From the NCBI RefSeq assembly GCF_024346755.1, contig NZ_AP024862.1, positions 372,001 to 436,000 on the forward strand: a stretch of DNA of 64,000 nt. The letters are read 5' to 3'. The notes under the pieces were generated by a model. It saw nothing but the letters and a program-made list of their open reading frames with translations. It did no database searches and was not told where the DNA came from. How positions within the stretch are numbered: position 1 is the stretch's first letter; each line of letters starts with the position of its first letter. This stretch comes from Vibrio aerogenes (GTDB lineage: Bacteria; Pseudomonadota; Gammaproteobacteria; Enterobacterales; Vibrionaceae). Made by a program: the position numbers and the translations under genes. Below, piece after piece: positions 7,785 to 17,884 of the stretch.

Positions 7785-9533
7785 ATGATTGAACAATTAA
7801 ATCAATGGTTAGAAAGAGATCCCGATCCGGGAACGAAAGAAGAGTTGAATCAACTCATTAGCGAAAATCAGCAGGAAGAGCTGGCGGATCGGTTCAAAAG
7901 CAGACTGGAATTCGGGACTGCAGGGTTGCGGGGGAAAGTCGGGTGTGGGCCAAACCGGATGAATCGTCTGGTGATTCAGGAAACGGCGACCGGGCTTGGG
8001 CACTATTTGATCGCGAATGTTGAACGGGCGAAAGAACGGGGTGTGGTGATTGGCTATGATGGCCGCCTGGACTCAAAAACATTCGCGTGTGATACCGCAT
8101 CTGTTCTGACTGCGCTGGGAATGAAAGTTTATCTGACTGATAAAGTGACGCCGACACCGGTGGTTGCTTTCGGTATTCATCAGTTCAATGCTGCCGCAGG
8201 GATTGTGGTGACCGCAAGTCATAACCCGCCTGAATATAACGGTTTTAAAGTTTACTGGGAAAATGGTGCTCAGATTATTCCGCCACATGATCAGGGCATT
8301 GCGGCTGCAATAGAGCGCGCGGCTGTTGAACCTCTTTCCGTTTTACCTCTGGCACAGGCAGAGGCACAGCAATTACTGGTCTGGCTGAGTGATGACTATT
8401 ACCGTGATTATCAAAATGCGATTGCACAGCAGCCTTTATTACAGGCAGATGTTGCCGCTGAAAACCTGGTGATGACTTATACGGCGATGCATGGCGTCGG
8501 AGCACCGTTTGCTGAAGCCATGCTTCAATCGGCTGGTTTTACCCAAGTCTATAGTGTTGCAGAACAGCGGGAACCGGATGGTCACTTTCCAACGGTGAAT
8601 TTTCCAAATCCGGAAGAACCCGGTGCGATGGATCTGGTGGTCAAACTGGCACTGGATAAGCAGGCTGATCTGGCTTGTGCGAATGATCCGGATGCAGACC
8701 GTTTTGCTGTTGCGGCCCGGACAAAGCCGGGAGAGTATCAGATGCTGTCCGGCGATCAGGTCGGGGTGCTGCTGGCGGATTATGTGTTACAGAAACATCA
8801 GGCGCAGCCGGGCGCTTCGCGTGATGCCCTGATCGGCAACACGATTGTGTCTTCCGGATTACTGGAGAAAATTGCCGGGCAGGCTGGCGTGACATATTTC
8901 AAAACGCTGACCGGTTTTAAATGGCTGACCAACGTGGCCATGGAGAAAGAAAGTGAACAGAAACCCTTTTTGTTTGCTTACGAAGAAGCGTTAGGTTACA
9001 CCATTGGTAATCAGGTCCGGGATAAAGATGGCCTTTCTGCATTGGTTGTGTTTGCACAGATGGCAGCAGCACTGAAACAATCGGGTCAAACCGTTTGGGA
9101 CCGGCTGGAGCAGATTTATCGTCAGCACGGACTGTATGTGACTGCGCAAAAGAGTCTGGCATTGTCACCGGATATGCCGCCGGTCGGAGATGTTTTGCGA
9201 ACGAACCCACCCGCAATGATCGCCGGGCGCAAAGTGCTGATGACGGAAGATTACAAAACGGCAGTACGTCGGTTTGCTGATGGCCGGACAGAAGCGATTG
9301 ATTTACCGGTGAGTGATGTTCTGGTCTATCATTTGGAAGGAGGGCATTTGGAAGGAGGGCATTTGGAAGATCAGGGCCGGGTCATTGTCCGTCCATCCGG
9401 AACCGAGCCCAAACTGAAATGCTACTATGAGCTGGCAACGACGATGCATGACGATGAATCGTTCGGTGACGCGCAACGCCGTGCGGATGAACAAATGACG
9501 ATGCTGATTTCTGAGCATCAGCACTGTCTTTAA
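7785..9533 (+). CDS. Phospho-sugar mutase (PgcA-like phosphoglucomutase/phosphomannomutase)
   Basis: Cytosolic alpha-D-phosphohexomutase interconverting hexose 1- and 6-phosphates. At 582 residues it matches the PgcA-type group (about 580) rather than GlmM or Pgm. All four active-site elements are present: the phosphoserine loop TASHNPPEYNG (Ser145), the Mg-binding DPDADR loop, the sugar-specificity loop EEALGYTIG, and the phosphate-binding loop RPSGTEPKLK near the C-terminus. An in-frame 15-bp tandem repeat just before that last loop adds HLEGG units (see 9330-9369). ATG start with AAGGTAG upstream. It is monocistronic and ends in a hairpin. Whether glucose or mannose phosphate is preferred cannot be read from the sequence. 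Confidence 0.9.
   Translation: MIEQLNQWLERDPDPGTKEELNQLISENQQEELADRFKSRLEFGTAGLRGKVGCGPNRMNRLVIQETATGLGHYLIANVERAKERGVVIGYDGRLDSKTFACDTASVLTALGMKVYLTDKVTPTPVVAFGIHQFNAAAGIVVTASHNPPEYNGFKVYWENGAQIIPPHDQGIAAAIERAAVEPLSVLPLAQAEAQQLLVWLSDDYYRDYQNAIAQQPLLQADVAAENLVMTYTAMHGVGAPFAEAMLQSAGFTQVYSVAEQREPDGHFPTVNFPNPEEPGAMDLVVKLALDKQADLACANDPDADRFAVAARTKPGEYQMLSGDQVGVLLADYVLQKHQAQPGASRDALIGNTIVSSGLLEKIAGQAGVTYFKTLTGFKWLTNVAMEKESEQKPFLFAYEEALGYTIGNQVRDKDGLSALVVFAQMAAALKQSGQTVWDRLEQIYRQHGLYVTAQKSLALSPDMPPVGDVLRTNPPAMIAGRKVLMTEDYKTAVRRFADGRTEAIDLPVSDVLVYHLEGGHLEGGHLEDQGRVIVRPSGTEPKLKCYYELATTMHDDESFGDAQRRADEQMTMLISEHQHCL
9330..9369 (+). repeat. In-frame 15-bp tandem repeat in the phospho-sugar mutase
   Basis: The unit CATTTGGAAGGAGGG occurs at 9330-9344 and 9345-9359, followed by a partial third copy to 9369. 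It encodes HLEGG-HLEGG-HLE, shortly before the conserved RPSGTEPK phosphate-binding loop. The repeat keeps the frame, so changes in copy number would alter loop length, not break the gene. Confidence 0.9.
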
Positions 9534-9567
9534 TTGTCGTATTTTTCCGTTTTAACTTCATGATAAT

Positions 9568-9593
9568 CAGCGCCTTCTTTTGAGAAGGCGCTG
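9568..9593. terminator. Terminator-like hairpin after the mutase
   Basis: CAGCGCCTTC (9568-9577) pairs with GAAGGCGCTG (9584-9593) across a 6-nt loop, between the mutase and the convergent LacI-type gene. There is no clear T-run on either side, so it could also be an mRNA-stabilising structure. Confidence 0.55.
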
Positions 9594-9624
9594 TTGTGAC
9601 GGGTGAGGTTTGGTGCTGGCCGAA

Positions 9625-10656
9625 TTACAACCAGCACTTCTGCGCATGATAGGGGACGACTGAATTCCGGCTGATGAGTTTGCCGGTGACTTTAACCGGA
9701 CGACATTCGCGGGGTTTGTCATCCGGGTTTTTTTCACACAGTGTCATGGCCATATCGACGGTTTGTTTTGCTATCTGCGCGGTTGGTAGTTCGACGGTTG
9801 TCAGCTCTGGCGTGGAAAATTCCCCATGTGGATCATTGCCTATTCCGATGACCGATACCTGCTCCGGCACCTTGATACCTGCTTCAGTCAGTGCTCTGAT
9901 TGCACCCAGCGCCATATCATCATTGAAAGCAATCAGTGCGGAAAATGGCGCTCCCAGTTTTAACAGGTTGTGACATGCTTCATAGCCGCTTCTGATGTGA
10001 TAATCACCCGTCTGAATCAGAGACGAACTTTGTGGCAGCTTATATTTCTTCAGTGCCCGCTTGTAACCTCTGAGCCTTTCCTGTCCTGCACTGGTGTCGA
10101 CCGGCCCGGTAATACAGGCGATGTTGCGGTGACCACTGATCACTAAATGGTCCATTGCGGTTGAGACCAACTGCTCCTGATCAAGACAGACCGAGTGGCA
10201 ACTGTCACTTGCAGAATTTCTGTTGAGGAGAATAAGCGGTACGGATAACTGGTCGTGTAATGCCTGAATCTGTGTATCAGATAAAGAATGACTGAAGAGG
10301 ACGATTGCATCGCACTGTCCTTCAATTTTACGAATTATTTTACATTCATTGTCGGGATCATCATGACTGTCAACGATCATCAGCTTTTTATGCTCTGACT
10401 GAGCATACAGCATAATCTGCTCCATCAGAGCGCTCCACAGCAGGCTATCGTAGTTTGACAGCACTAAGGCAATCGTATGGTTTTTACTTGCGGCAAGGGC
10501 CTGAGCCACTTTGTCAGGCTGATAGCTGAGTTGTTTCATCGCAGCAAAAACACTCTCTCTGGTCGATGGTTTCACCTGACCTGTGCCATTAATGACCCGT
10601 GATACCGTTGCTTTGGAAACTCCGGCTAATCTGCTTACGTCTACAATTGTACTCAT
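9625..10656 (-). CDS. LacI-family transcriptional regulator (AscG-like) of the beta-glucoside PTS operon
   Basis: DNA-binding regulator of 343 residues. The N-terminal LacI helix-turn-helix is clear (ITDVSRLAG-like start, SKATVSRVINGTG, about residues 5-30), followed by a hinge and a periplasmic-binding-protein-like sugar domain ending near residue 335. It resembles E. coli AscG, which controls a PTS and phospho-beta-glucosidase pair (SVCLDQEQ / FSALIAFNDDMALGA regions). It is divergent from the IIB-IIC-IIA-GH1 operon, which it probably represses until a phosphorylated beta-glucoside is present. Start is ATG on the minus strand. A 12-bp perfect palindrome at 10963-10974 in the shared upstream region is a candidate operator. 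Confidence 0.88.
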   Translation of the reverse strand: MSTIVDVSRLAGVSKATVSRVINGTGQVKPSTRESVFAAMKQLSYQPDKVAQALAASKNHTIALVLSNYDSLLWSALMEQIMLYAQSEHKKLMIVDSHDDPDNECKIIRKIEGQCDAIVLFSHSLSDTQIQALHDQLSVPLILLNRNSASDSCHSVCLDQEQLVSTAMDHLVISGHRNIACITGPVDTSAGQERLRGYKRALKKYKLPQSSSLIQTGDYHIRSGYEACHNLLKLGAPFSALIAFNDDMALGAIRALTEAGIKVPEQVSVIGIGNDPHGEFSTPELTTVELPTAQIAKQTVDMAMTLCEKNPDDKPRECRPVKVTGKLISRNSVVPYHAQKCWL

Positions 10657-10962
10657 TCTTTACCTTATTTATTCAAAGTCACTGTGCTGTTGATGATGCA
10701 TATTGGTCTTTACCAGCCGGATGGCCATGATCTGACCCGCAGCGCTCTGCACGCTGGCTGTTTGCGTATCAACAGCGATACAGGATCCTACAATAGACCA
10801 CAGATAGGTGCTTTTCAGTATCAGTGATTCGTGAATCTGTGAACTTTTTAAACTTTTTCTCCGGTTTTTTCTTGACCTTATCATTTACTTCATCGTATTT
10901 GTCTGTTTTCTGTAACCGGTAGCGGAAACTTTTTTCTTCAGAAAAAATCTCCTGAAAATATT

Positions 10963-10974
10963 AACGATATCGTT
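10963..10974. promoter_or_regulatory. Candidate LacI-type operator
   Basis: AACGATATCGTT is a perfect 12-bp palindrome with a central dyad, the usual form of LacI/GalR-family operators. It sits about 310 bp upstream of the regulator gene and about 365 bp upstream of the IIB gene. Assignment to the neighbouring regulator is inference. Confidence 0.4.
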
Positions 10975-11230
10975 GCGGACATACAATATTATTCTTGTCC
11001 GGTTGTTGAGTTTGTCTTGCCTCTTCTTTGGTGTCATTTTGATATGATTTCCGTGCCAAAAATAAATAAATGTATTATATTCAGTATCTTATGTTGATTT
11101 AAAAATATTTTTAGGTGAATTGAAAATCAAGTTGTCGTTGTTTTTTTAATAAGATTACAAATAGTTTTGTGAACACTTTAAAATTTTTTGACTCAGCTGT
11201 GGATGTTTTATGATCATACTCACACAAAAA

Positions 11231-11266
11231 TAATTTGTTTCTGTAATCGGTTTCTGAAACAAATTA
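11231..11266. promoter_or_regulatory. 11-bp inverted repeat upstream of the PTS IIB gene
   Basis: TAATTTGTTTC (11231-11241) and GAAACAAATTA (11256-11266) are perfectly complementary around a 14-nt spacer, ending about 70 bp before the IIB start. It could be an operator half-site pair or a hairpin in the leader RNA. There is no T-run after it, so an intrinsic terminator is unlikely. Confidence 0.5.
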
Positions 11267-11337
11267 TATTCTCAATGTACCCGATAAGTTGGTTGAATAT
11301 TAGCCAACCTCATAAAAATCAAGAAAAGGAAAAAATG

Positions 11338-11646
11338 ATGGTTAAGATTCTATTGTGTTGTTGTGCCGGGATGTCGACAGGTATGGTCGTCAGCAAAATG
11401 AAAAAATCTGCCTCTGAACGTGGTATTAATGCTCAGATTGAGGCTGTCGGAATGGAGCAGTTCGACGCCAATGTTTCAGAATATGATTGTTTTTTACTGG
11501 GTCCGCAAATCAAATACAAACTCAATGATTTTAAAGAAAAAGCAGATGCAGTGAATAAACCCATTTCGGTGATAAACCAAATGGACTACGGCATGATAAA
11601 GGGAGATAAAATTCTGAATGATGCGCTTGCAATGCTGAATCAATAA
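11338..11646 (+). CDS. PTS cellobiose/lichenan-type EIIB component
   Basis: Cytosolic phosphocarrier of a lactose/cellobiose-family phosphotransferase system. It takes phosphate from EIIA and passes it to the sugar entering through EIIC. The 102 residues match ChbB/CelA length, and the active-site Cys loop LLCCCAGMSTGM is at the N-terminus. The hydrophobic GPQIKYKLN segment is typical. The start was chosen at the second of two adjacent ATGs because AAGGA lies 7 nt before it; the first (11335) is only 4 nt away. A longer in-frame extension to 11188 lacks any ribosome binding site. It is first in an operon with EIIC (12 bp downstream), EIIA and a GH1 hydrolase. Confidence 0.93.
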   Translation: MVKILLCCCAGMSTGMVVSKMKKSASERGINAQIEAVGMEQFDANVSEYDCFLLGPQIKYKLNDFKEKADAVNKPISVINQMDYGMIKGDKILNDALAMLNQ

Positions 11647-11658
11647 CCGGAGTCTCAC

Positions 11659-12981
11659 ATGTTTAAAGTTTTATTTGATTTTCTGGAAAACACATTGACA
11701 CCTGTTGCGGGCAAGCTGGCCACACAGAAACATGTCAGTGCTATCCGCGATGGATTTATTGGTGCAATGCCATTCATGATTGTCGGATCATTTTTGCTGG
11801 TATTTGCTTATCCGCCTTTTTCGGCAGATACATCTTTTGCTTTGGGGCAGTGGTGGCTGAATGCATCAAAAGCTTATGCCGATGAAATTATCACACCATT
11901 CAGTATGAGTATGGGCATTATGTCGTGCTATATCTCCGCATGTATCGCGTATAATCTGGCTCAAAGTTATAAGCTGGATGTGATGCCGACAGCTATGCTG
12001 TCTCTGATGACATTTTTGTTGGTCGCAGCTCCGATGAAAGACGGGCATCTGCCCGCCAGTCATCTGGGGGGAACCGGCATTTTTACGGCTATTATTGTTG
12101 CCATTTTTGTCACTGAACTGACCCGGTTTCTGAAAGAACGAAACATTGGATTCACATTACCGGAGCAGGTGCCGGAAAAAATACGTCAGTCGTTTAATTT
12201 GCTGATCCCTGCCATGATTGTCATATTGACGATTTATCCGCTGAATCTTTATGTATACCATCATTTTAATATGTTGTTGCCGGGCGCGATTATGGCATTG
12301 TTTCAGCCTTTGATCTCTGCATCTGACACTCTGCCTGCTCTTTTGATTGCAGTACTGGTGATGCATGTTCTTTGGTTTGCCGGAATTCACGGTGCTGCGA
12401 TTGTCGGTGGGATTATGTCACCATTCTGGCTTTATAATCTGGGCCTGAATCAGGAAGCGCTGGCGGCTGGTACAGCGTTGCCGCATATTTTCATGGAACC
12501 ATTTTTATCATTTTTTGTCCTGCTGGGAGGCTCGGGGGCAACATTTGCACTGGTATTAATGTATATCAGAAGCCGTTCTGCGCATTTGAATATGATAGGG
12601 AAAATTAGCCTTGTTCCTGCGGTTTTTAACATCAATGAACCGGTTATTTTTGGTTCTCCCATTGTCATGAATCCCATTATGTTCATCCCTTTTGTCGGCG
12701 CACCACTGATTAATGCGACGATTGCTTACTTTGCATCAAGTATGGACTGGGTCGGAAAAATTGTGTCTCTGGTTCCGGGAACAGCGCCTGCACCGATAGG
12801 TGCTTCATGGGCCGCCGGATGGCAACTCAACAATGTGTTGCTGGTGTTTGTCCTCTTTGGTATCAGTTTCATTATTTATTATCCCTTCTTTAAAATTTAT
12901 GAAAAGCAACTGGTGACAGAAGAAGTCAATGAAGCCAAAAGTGCCCACGGTGAACCGGTGGACGAGACTCATTACGCTTAA
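11659..12981 (+). CDS. PTS cellobiose/lichenan-type EIIC permease
   Basis: Inner-membrane sugar-translocating subunit, 440 residues, about ten hydrophobic segments, in the lactose-lichenan-cellobiose (LCT) family. The family-typical LWFAGIHGAAIVGGIMSPFW and NINEPVIFGSPIVMNP regions are present; the second includes the conserved Asn-Glu-Pro that contacts substrate. It follows EIIB by 12 bp with CGGAG as ribosome binding site. The 72-bp gap to EIIA contains a GC-rich hairpin that may trim or stabilise the message. Substrate is probably cellobiose or another beta-glucoside, inferred from the EIIA/EIIB type and the GH1 neighbour. Confidence 0.93.
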   Translation: MFKVLFDFLENTLTPVAGKLATQKHVSAIRDGFIGAMPFMIVGSFLLVFAYPPFSADTSFALGQWWLNASKAYADEIITPFSMSMGIMSCYISACIAYNLAQSYKLDVMPTAMLSLMTFLLVAAPMKDGHLPASHLGGTGIFTAIIVAIFVTELTRFLKERNIGFTLPEQVPEKIRQSFNLLIPAMIVILTIYPLNLYVYHHFNMLLPGAIMALFQPLISASDTLPALLIAVLVMHVLWFAGIHGAAIVGGIMSPFWLYNLGLNQEALAAGTALPHIFMEPFLSFFVLLGGSGATFALVLMYIRSRSAHLNMIGKISLVPAVFNINEPVIFGSPIVMNPIMFIPFVGAPLINATIAYFASSMDWVGKIVSLVPGTAPAPIGASWAAGWQLNNVLLVFVLFGISFIIYYPFFKIYEKQLVTEEVNEAKSAHGEPVDETHYA

Positions 12982-13004
12982 AAATACCCGTTTAATCCAT
13001 ATTC

Positions 13005-13032
13005 GCAGAGCGGGCTTTAAAATACGCTCTGC
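13005..13032 (+). other. Intercistronic hairpin between EIIC and EIIA genes
   Basis: GCAGAGCG (13005-13012) pairs with CGCTCTGC (13025-13032) across a 12-nt loop, within the operon and before the EIIA ribosome binding site. There is no T-run. It looks like an mRNA-processing or stabilising element. Confidence 0.5.
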
Positions 13033-13053
13033 CTGACAAAAAAGGTAATCCGG

Positions 13054-13356
13054 ATGGAACTCGAATCGACCGTGATGGAATTAATCATCAACGCAGGTGA
13101 ATCAAAGAGCCTGGCAATGCAGGCATTACATCAGGCTAAAAATAAACAGTGGGCCGAAGCGGATGTATTACTGGAGCAATCAGCGGAAGCTGCAAACCGG
13201 GCTCATCAGGTACAAACGGAATTGATTGGTCTGGATGAAGGCGAAGGAAAGGTTCCTGTCAATCTGATCATGGTGCATGCCCAGGACCATATTATGACAG
13301 CCATGCTTGCCAGAGAGCTGATCAGAGAGCTGATAGAAGTTCACAAAAAACTCTGA
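13054..13356 (+). CDS. PTS lactose/cellobiose-type EIIA component
   Basis: Small helical cytosolic phosphocarrier, 100 residues, of the lactose/cellobiose (ChbA/LacF) EIIA family. It accepts phosphate from HPr on a conserved His, seen here in the MVHAQDHIMTAM motif near residues 73-84, and passes it to EIIB. The N-terminal MELIINAGESKSLAMQAL segment is typical. ATG start with AAAGG upstream. It sits between EIIC and the GH1 gene in the same operon; the order B-C-A-hydrolase is common for chb/cel-like loci. Confidence 0.93.
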   Translation: MELESTVMELIINAGESKSLAMQALHQAKNKQWAEADVLLEQSAEAANRAHQVQTELIGLDEGEGKVPVNLIMVHAQDHIMTAMLARELIRELIEVHKKL

Positions 13357-13398
13357 TCATCTGGCTTTGCCGGTTCAACAAAAACATCAATAAGGTAA

Positions 13399-14817
<1,419 letters not shown>

Positions 14818-14824
14818 GGCCGGA

Positions 14825-14860
14825 TGACCCACAACACCCCGAGCGGCGAGTTGTGGGTCA
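14825..14860. terminator. Hairpin between GH1 gene and LtaS-like gene
   Basis: TGACCCACAAC (14825-14835) and GTTGTGGGTCA (14850-14860) form a perfect 11-bp stem around a GC-rich 14-nt loop, between convergent genes. It probably ends both transcripts. The T-run is weak on both sides. Confidence 0.6.
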
Positions 14861-14887
14861 ATAGCCAATTGCGCCAATAGAAAGCAA

Positions 14888-16915
14888 TCAGTTGCCCGGC
14901 TGTCCCTGCCCGGCAGCGTTGCTGACCGGACCAGTGAGATGCCGGGGTTCACCGGGCTGTGCCGTGTTCACCCGGTAATCTTTTTCAGCGGTGTATAAAT
15001 CATCCTGATAAGCCAGGCTGCCCCACATCGCGTTTGCATGGGCACGTTTGATGATACTTTTTGCCACGGGTGCCGGGGTTAGCTTTTCTGTCTTTGGGTC
15101 AAATGTGTAAGTGCTGGCCGGTTTACCCGGTTCAAACAGCACGACCTGATGGTCGGCCGTCATCCAGCCGAAGTTTTTATCCCGCTGCATCAATGCCCGT
15201 TGCTTTTCTTTCGCTAACGGTTGGGTCAGATCAAAGCCAATCATTGGATTTTTGCTGCTGATTCCGGCCAGAGACAGCATGGTTGGCGCCAGATCGAGCT
15301 GGCTGACGAGGCGGTCATCCTGCCGGGGTGCAACCCCATCTCCGATGATGATGGCCGGAATATGGAAATGAGCCACAGGTAGCGGGGTTGCCCCATAGGT
15401 GCGGGCATCGTGATCAGCCACAATGACAAAGATAGTGTTATGCCAGTAATTTGACTGCCGGGCTTTTTCAAAAAACTTTCCGATGGCGTAATCGGCGTAT
15501 TTCACCGCATTCTGGACCGTATCAGCCGGTGTATTGTAAGGCTTAATTCTGCCCGCCGGATATTCAAACGGGCTGTGGTTCGAGCTGGAAAAAACTAAAC
15601 TGAAAAATGGCTTATTCTCAGCACTGAAACGGGAAAACTGCTCGTCTGCCTTGCGGTAAAGGTCTTCATCGGAAGCCCCCCATGAGCCGACAAAAGCTGG
15701 CTGGCTGAAGGTCGGGAAATCCTGAATATTGGTAAACCCGTTGCCAAGGAAAAAGCTCTTCATGTTGTCGAAATGGCTTTCACCGCCATAAATAAACTGT
15801 GTGGTGTAGCCTTGTGATTTCAGCAGGTCAGCGACCGAGAAGAAATTGTGCTGGCTTTTACCCAGCTTAACGACTGAACGGGAAGGGGTCGGCGGAAATC
15901 CGCTGACGACTGCTTCAATGCCGCGCACAGAGCGGGTGCCTGTTGCGTACATTTGCTTAAAAGCCCAGCCCTGGTGGATGAGTTGATCAAGGTGAGGAGA
16001 GGCATCGATACCGCCCAGACTTTTGATAAACTGCGCGCCGTGGCTCTCCAGCAGCAGGACGACAATATTTTTCTTCTGTCCCTGATGATGACTGATGTGG
16101 TTCGCCAGTGTTGGTTGTTTGGCTGAGATAAAATCATTGGGTGCAACATTCATTGACTGGCGGATTTCCCGGATAATATCGGCTTTGGCCATTTTGGGAT
16201 AAAACTGAAATGCACTGGCTTCATCAGAGATTTGTCTGATAGCAAACAAAACCGAATAGGAGGAATTCAGTGTTAAGTCATTCAGGAGCGGGTCGGTGGA
16301 AAAAGCAACCATGGCCGGATTCAGGGGACGGTGTCCGAGTGTTGAGCGTGCTCCGGCAATACCGAAAGCCAGCACAAGTATCGCCAGTACCGGACGCCAG
16401 TACCAGCGGATTGAACGGACATTGGTCGTCCAGCTTTTGGTGCTGCGCCAGATAAAAATAACAGCCACTGTTGTGAAAATTGTTCCGGCAATCAGCGGTA
16501 ACTTATAGCCATGCCACAGCATGGTGAAGACTTCTTTCGGATAAGCGAGATATTCAATAAACAACCGGTTTGGTCTGAGGTCGTACTCTGCAATAAAAGT
16601 TGGTGTGGCCACTTCCATAAAGATTAAAAACATCAGGCCACCAGTGATCCAGAGCCGTAAAATCAGTGACCAGAAAGGTTCAAGCCTGCGGATACCGGAC
16701 AGCCAGCAGGACAAAAATGCCGGTACAATCAACAGCCAGCAAACGGTGGCGATATCAACCCGCAATCCATTGAGCAGCAACTGCGACCAGGCATCATGGG
16801 CACTGACACGGTCAAACTGCCAAAGAGCCAGTCCGGTCCGGAACAATGTCAGCATTATTAAGGCGGAGAAACCGGCTGTCAGCACAGAAAACAGGGGTCC
16901 CGGTGATTTTTTCAT
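14888..16915 (-). CDS. LtaS-like membrane phosphotransferase (sulfatase superfamily)
   Basis: Inner-membrane enzyme of the alkaline phosphatase/sulfatase superfamily, 675 residues. The N-terminal third has about five hydrophobic segments (between residues 8 and 190). The periplasmic catalytic domain opens with KNIVVLLLESHG (metal-binding Glu) and carries a nucleophile-type Thr in the ATGTRSVRG stretch. Further metal-ligand motifs are YGGESHFDN and VADHDAR. The family includes LtaS and MdoB-like phosphoglycerol/phosphoethanolamine transferases that decorate glycans or lipids; the exact donor and acceptor are unknown here. It is monocistronic and ends at a shared hairpin. A His/Gln-rich tail follows the catalytic domain. 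Confidence 0.87.
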   Translation of the reverse strand: MKKSPGPLFSVLTAGFSALIMLTLFRTGLALWQFDRVSAHDAWSQLLLNGLRVDIATVCWLLIVPAFLSCWLSGIRRLEPFWSLILRLWITGGLMFLIFMEVATPTFIAEYDLRPNRLFIEYLAYPKEVFTMLWHGYKLPLIAGTIFTTVAVIFIWRSTKSWTTNVRSIRWYWRPVLAILVLAFGIAGARSTLGHRPLNPAMVAFSTDPLLNDLTLNSSYSVLFAIRQISDEASAFQFYPKMAKADIIREIRQSMNVAPNDFISAKQPTLANHISHHQGQKKNIVVLLLESHGAQFIKSLGGIDASPHLDQLIHQGWAFKQMYATGTRSVRGIEAVVSGFPPTPSRSVVKLGKSQHNFFSVADLLKSQGYTTQFIYGGESHFDNMKSFFLGNGFTNIQDFPTFSQPAFVGSWGASDEDLYRKADEQFSRFSAENKPFFSLVFSSSNHSPFEYPAGRIKPYNTPADTVQNAVKYADYAIGKFFEKARQSNYWHNTIFVIVADHDARTYGATPLPVAHFHIPAIIIGDGVAPRQDDRLVSQLDLAPTMLSLAGISSKNPMIGFDLTQPLAKEKQRALMQRDKNFGWMTADHQVVLFEPGKPASTYTFDPKTEKLTPAPVAKSIIKRAHANAMWGSLAYQDDLYTAEKDYRVNTAQPGEPRHLTGPVSNAAGQGQPGN

Positions 16916-17159
16916 ACAACTTCCTTCATCAAATCATCAGCGTGGCGGCAGTCAGGGTATGTTTTGATTCTTAAGAAATACTTAAGGCAGCCTGAATCAA
17001 TATGTTTTTCATTAATACGTATTTTATTAATAGATACTGTGTTTTTATACAGTCATTTTGTTGTGTGGAATAAATAACCTGTGCTAATCTGAGACGAAAA
17101 AATGTCCGGGCTTCGACGTGTCCGGATGACAAAGGTCGGCTGATACAGGAGAAAAGATC

Positions 17160-17771
17160 ATGGATTCAATATTATATACCGGTCCCGATGGCGCATCCCG
17201 CTGCCGGTGGTGTGGCGCGACGGAAGCGTTTCTTGATTATCATGATAAGGAATGGGGTTTTCCTGTTGCAGATGATCAACGATTGTTTGAGAAGTTATGC
17301 CTGGAAAGTTTTCAGTCCGGCTTAAGCTGGCGAACAATTTTGGCAAAACGGGAAAATTTTCGTCAGGCTTTTCATCAGTTCGATATTCAGCGTGTCGCTG
17401 AATTTACGGCAGAAGATGTTGAACGACTATTGCAAAATGAAGGGATTATTCGTCACCGGGGAAAAATTGAAGCGGTGATGAATAATGCCCGTTGTGCATT
17501 AAAGCTGATTGAGCAGGAAGGCTCACTGGCTGCTTATTTCTGGCGGCATGAACCTGACCCGGCCACTTTACCACCGCCGCAAACGGTGTCTCAGTCACCT
17601 CTCTCTGCGGACATTTCAAAACAGTTAAAAAAGATGGGGTGGAAATTTGTCGGCCCGACAACGGTATATTCTTTCTTACAGGCGATGGGCATGATCAACG
17701 ATCATGAAGAAGGATGTGTGTGCCGGGAAAAAGTCGAACAGGCGAAAGCGGTTTTCAAGCGCCCTGTCTGA
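17160..17771 (+). CDS. tag: DNA-3-methyladenine glycosylase I
   Basis: Cytosolic base-excision repair enzyme removing 3-methyladenine from alkylated DNA. The 203 residues are close to E. coli Tag (187). The structural zinc ligands are visible: the N-terminal Cys of CRWCG, the His of YHDKEWG, and the C-terminal HEEGCVC pair. The substrate pocket motif FEKLCLESFQSGLSW and the KFVGPTTVYSFLQAMGMINDH segment are well conserved. ATG start with AGGAGAAAAG upstream. It is monocistronic with a strong downstream hairpin. No Ada-like operator was noticed, so expression is probably constitutive. Confidence 0.96.
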   Translation: MDSILYTGPDGASRCRWCGATEAFLDYHDKEWGFPVADDQRLFEKLCLESFQSGLSWRTILAKRENFRQAFHQFDIQRVAEFTAEDVERLLQNEGIIRHRGKIEAVMNNARCALKLIEQEGSLAAYFWRHEPDPATLPPPQTVSQSPLSADISKQLKKMGWKFVGPTTVYSFLQAMGMINDHEEGCVCREKVEQAKAVFKRPV

Positions 17772-17814
17772 TACAGCCAGCGGCTGTTGGCTCCGGGCGC
17801 TATCCGAAAGCAAA

Positions 17815-17840
17815 CAAACGGGGCTGTTAAGCCCCGTTTG
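17815..17840. terminator. Bidirectional terminator between tag and the tannase-family gene
   Basis: CAAACGGGGCT (17815-17825) and AGCCCCGTTTG (17830-17840) form a perfect 11-bp GC-rich stem with a GTTA loop, between convergent genes. Modest T-rich stretches flank it on both sides. Confidence 0.75.
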
Positions 17841-17884
17841 TTGTGGCAATCAATGCTTGTTGTGAGAATAAATGAGCCAATGCA

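Larger units (their letters stand above)
10657..11337. other. Long divergent control region of the cellobiose-type PTS operon
   Basis: A 681-bp AT-rich region between the LacI-type regulator and the IIB gene. It holds a candidate LacI-type operator (10963-10974) and an 11-bp inverted repeat with a 14-nt loop (11231-11266). Small open frames such as 10669-10884 on the minus strand show no family resemblance and appear spurious. No sRNA could be supported. Confidence 0.5.

Noticed and set aside
7558..7788. 76-codon frame upstream of the phospho-sugar mutase
   Set aside because: Starts at TTG within the TyrR-like region, has no family resemblance, and runs into the mutase start codon.
10669..10884. 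Minus-strand small frame between LacI-type regulator and PTS genes
   Set aside because: Lys/Arg/Ser-rich random-looking protein without ribosome binding site.
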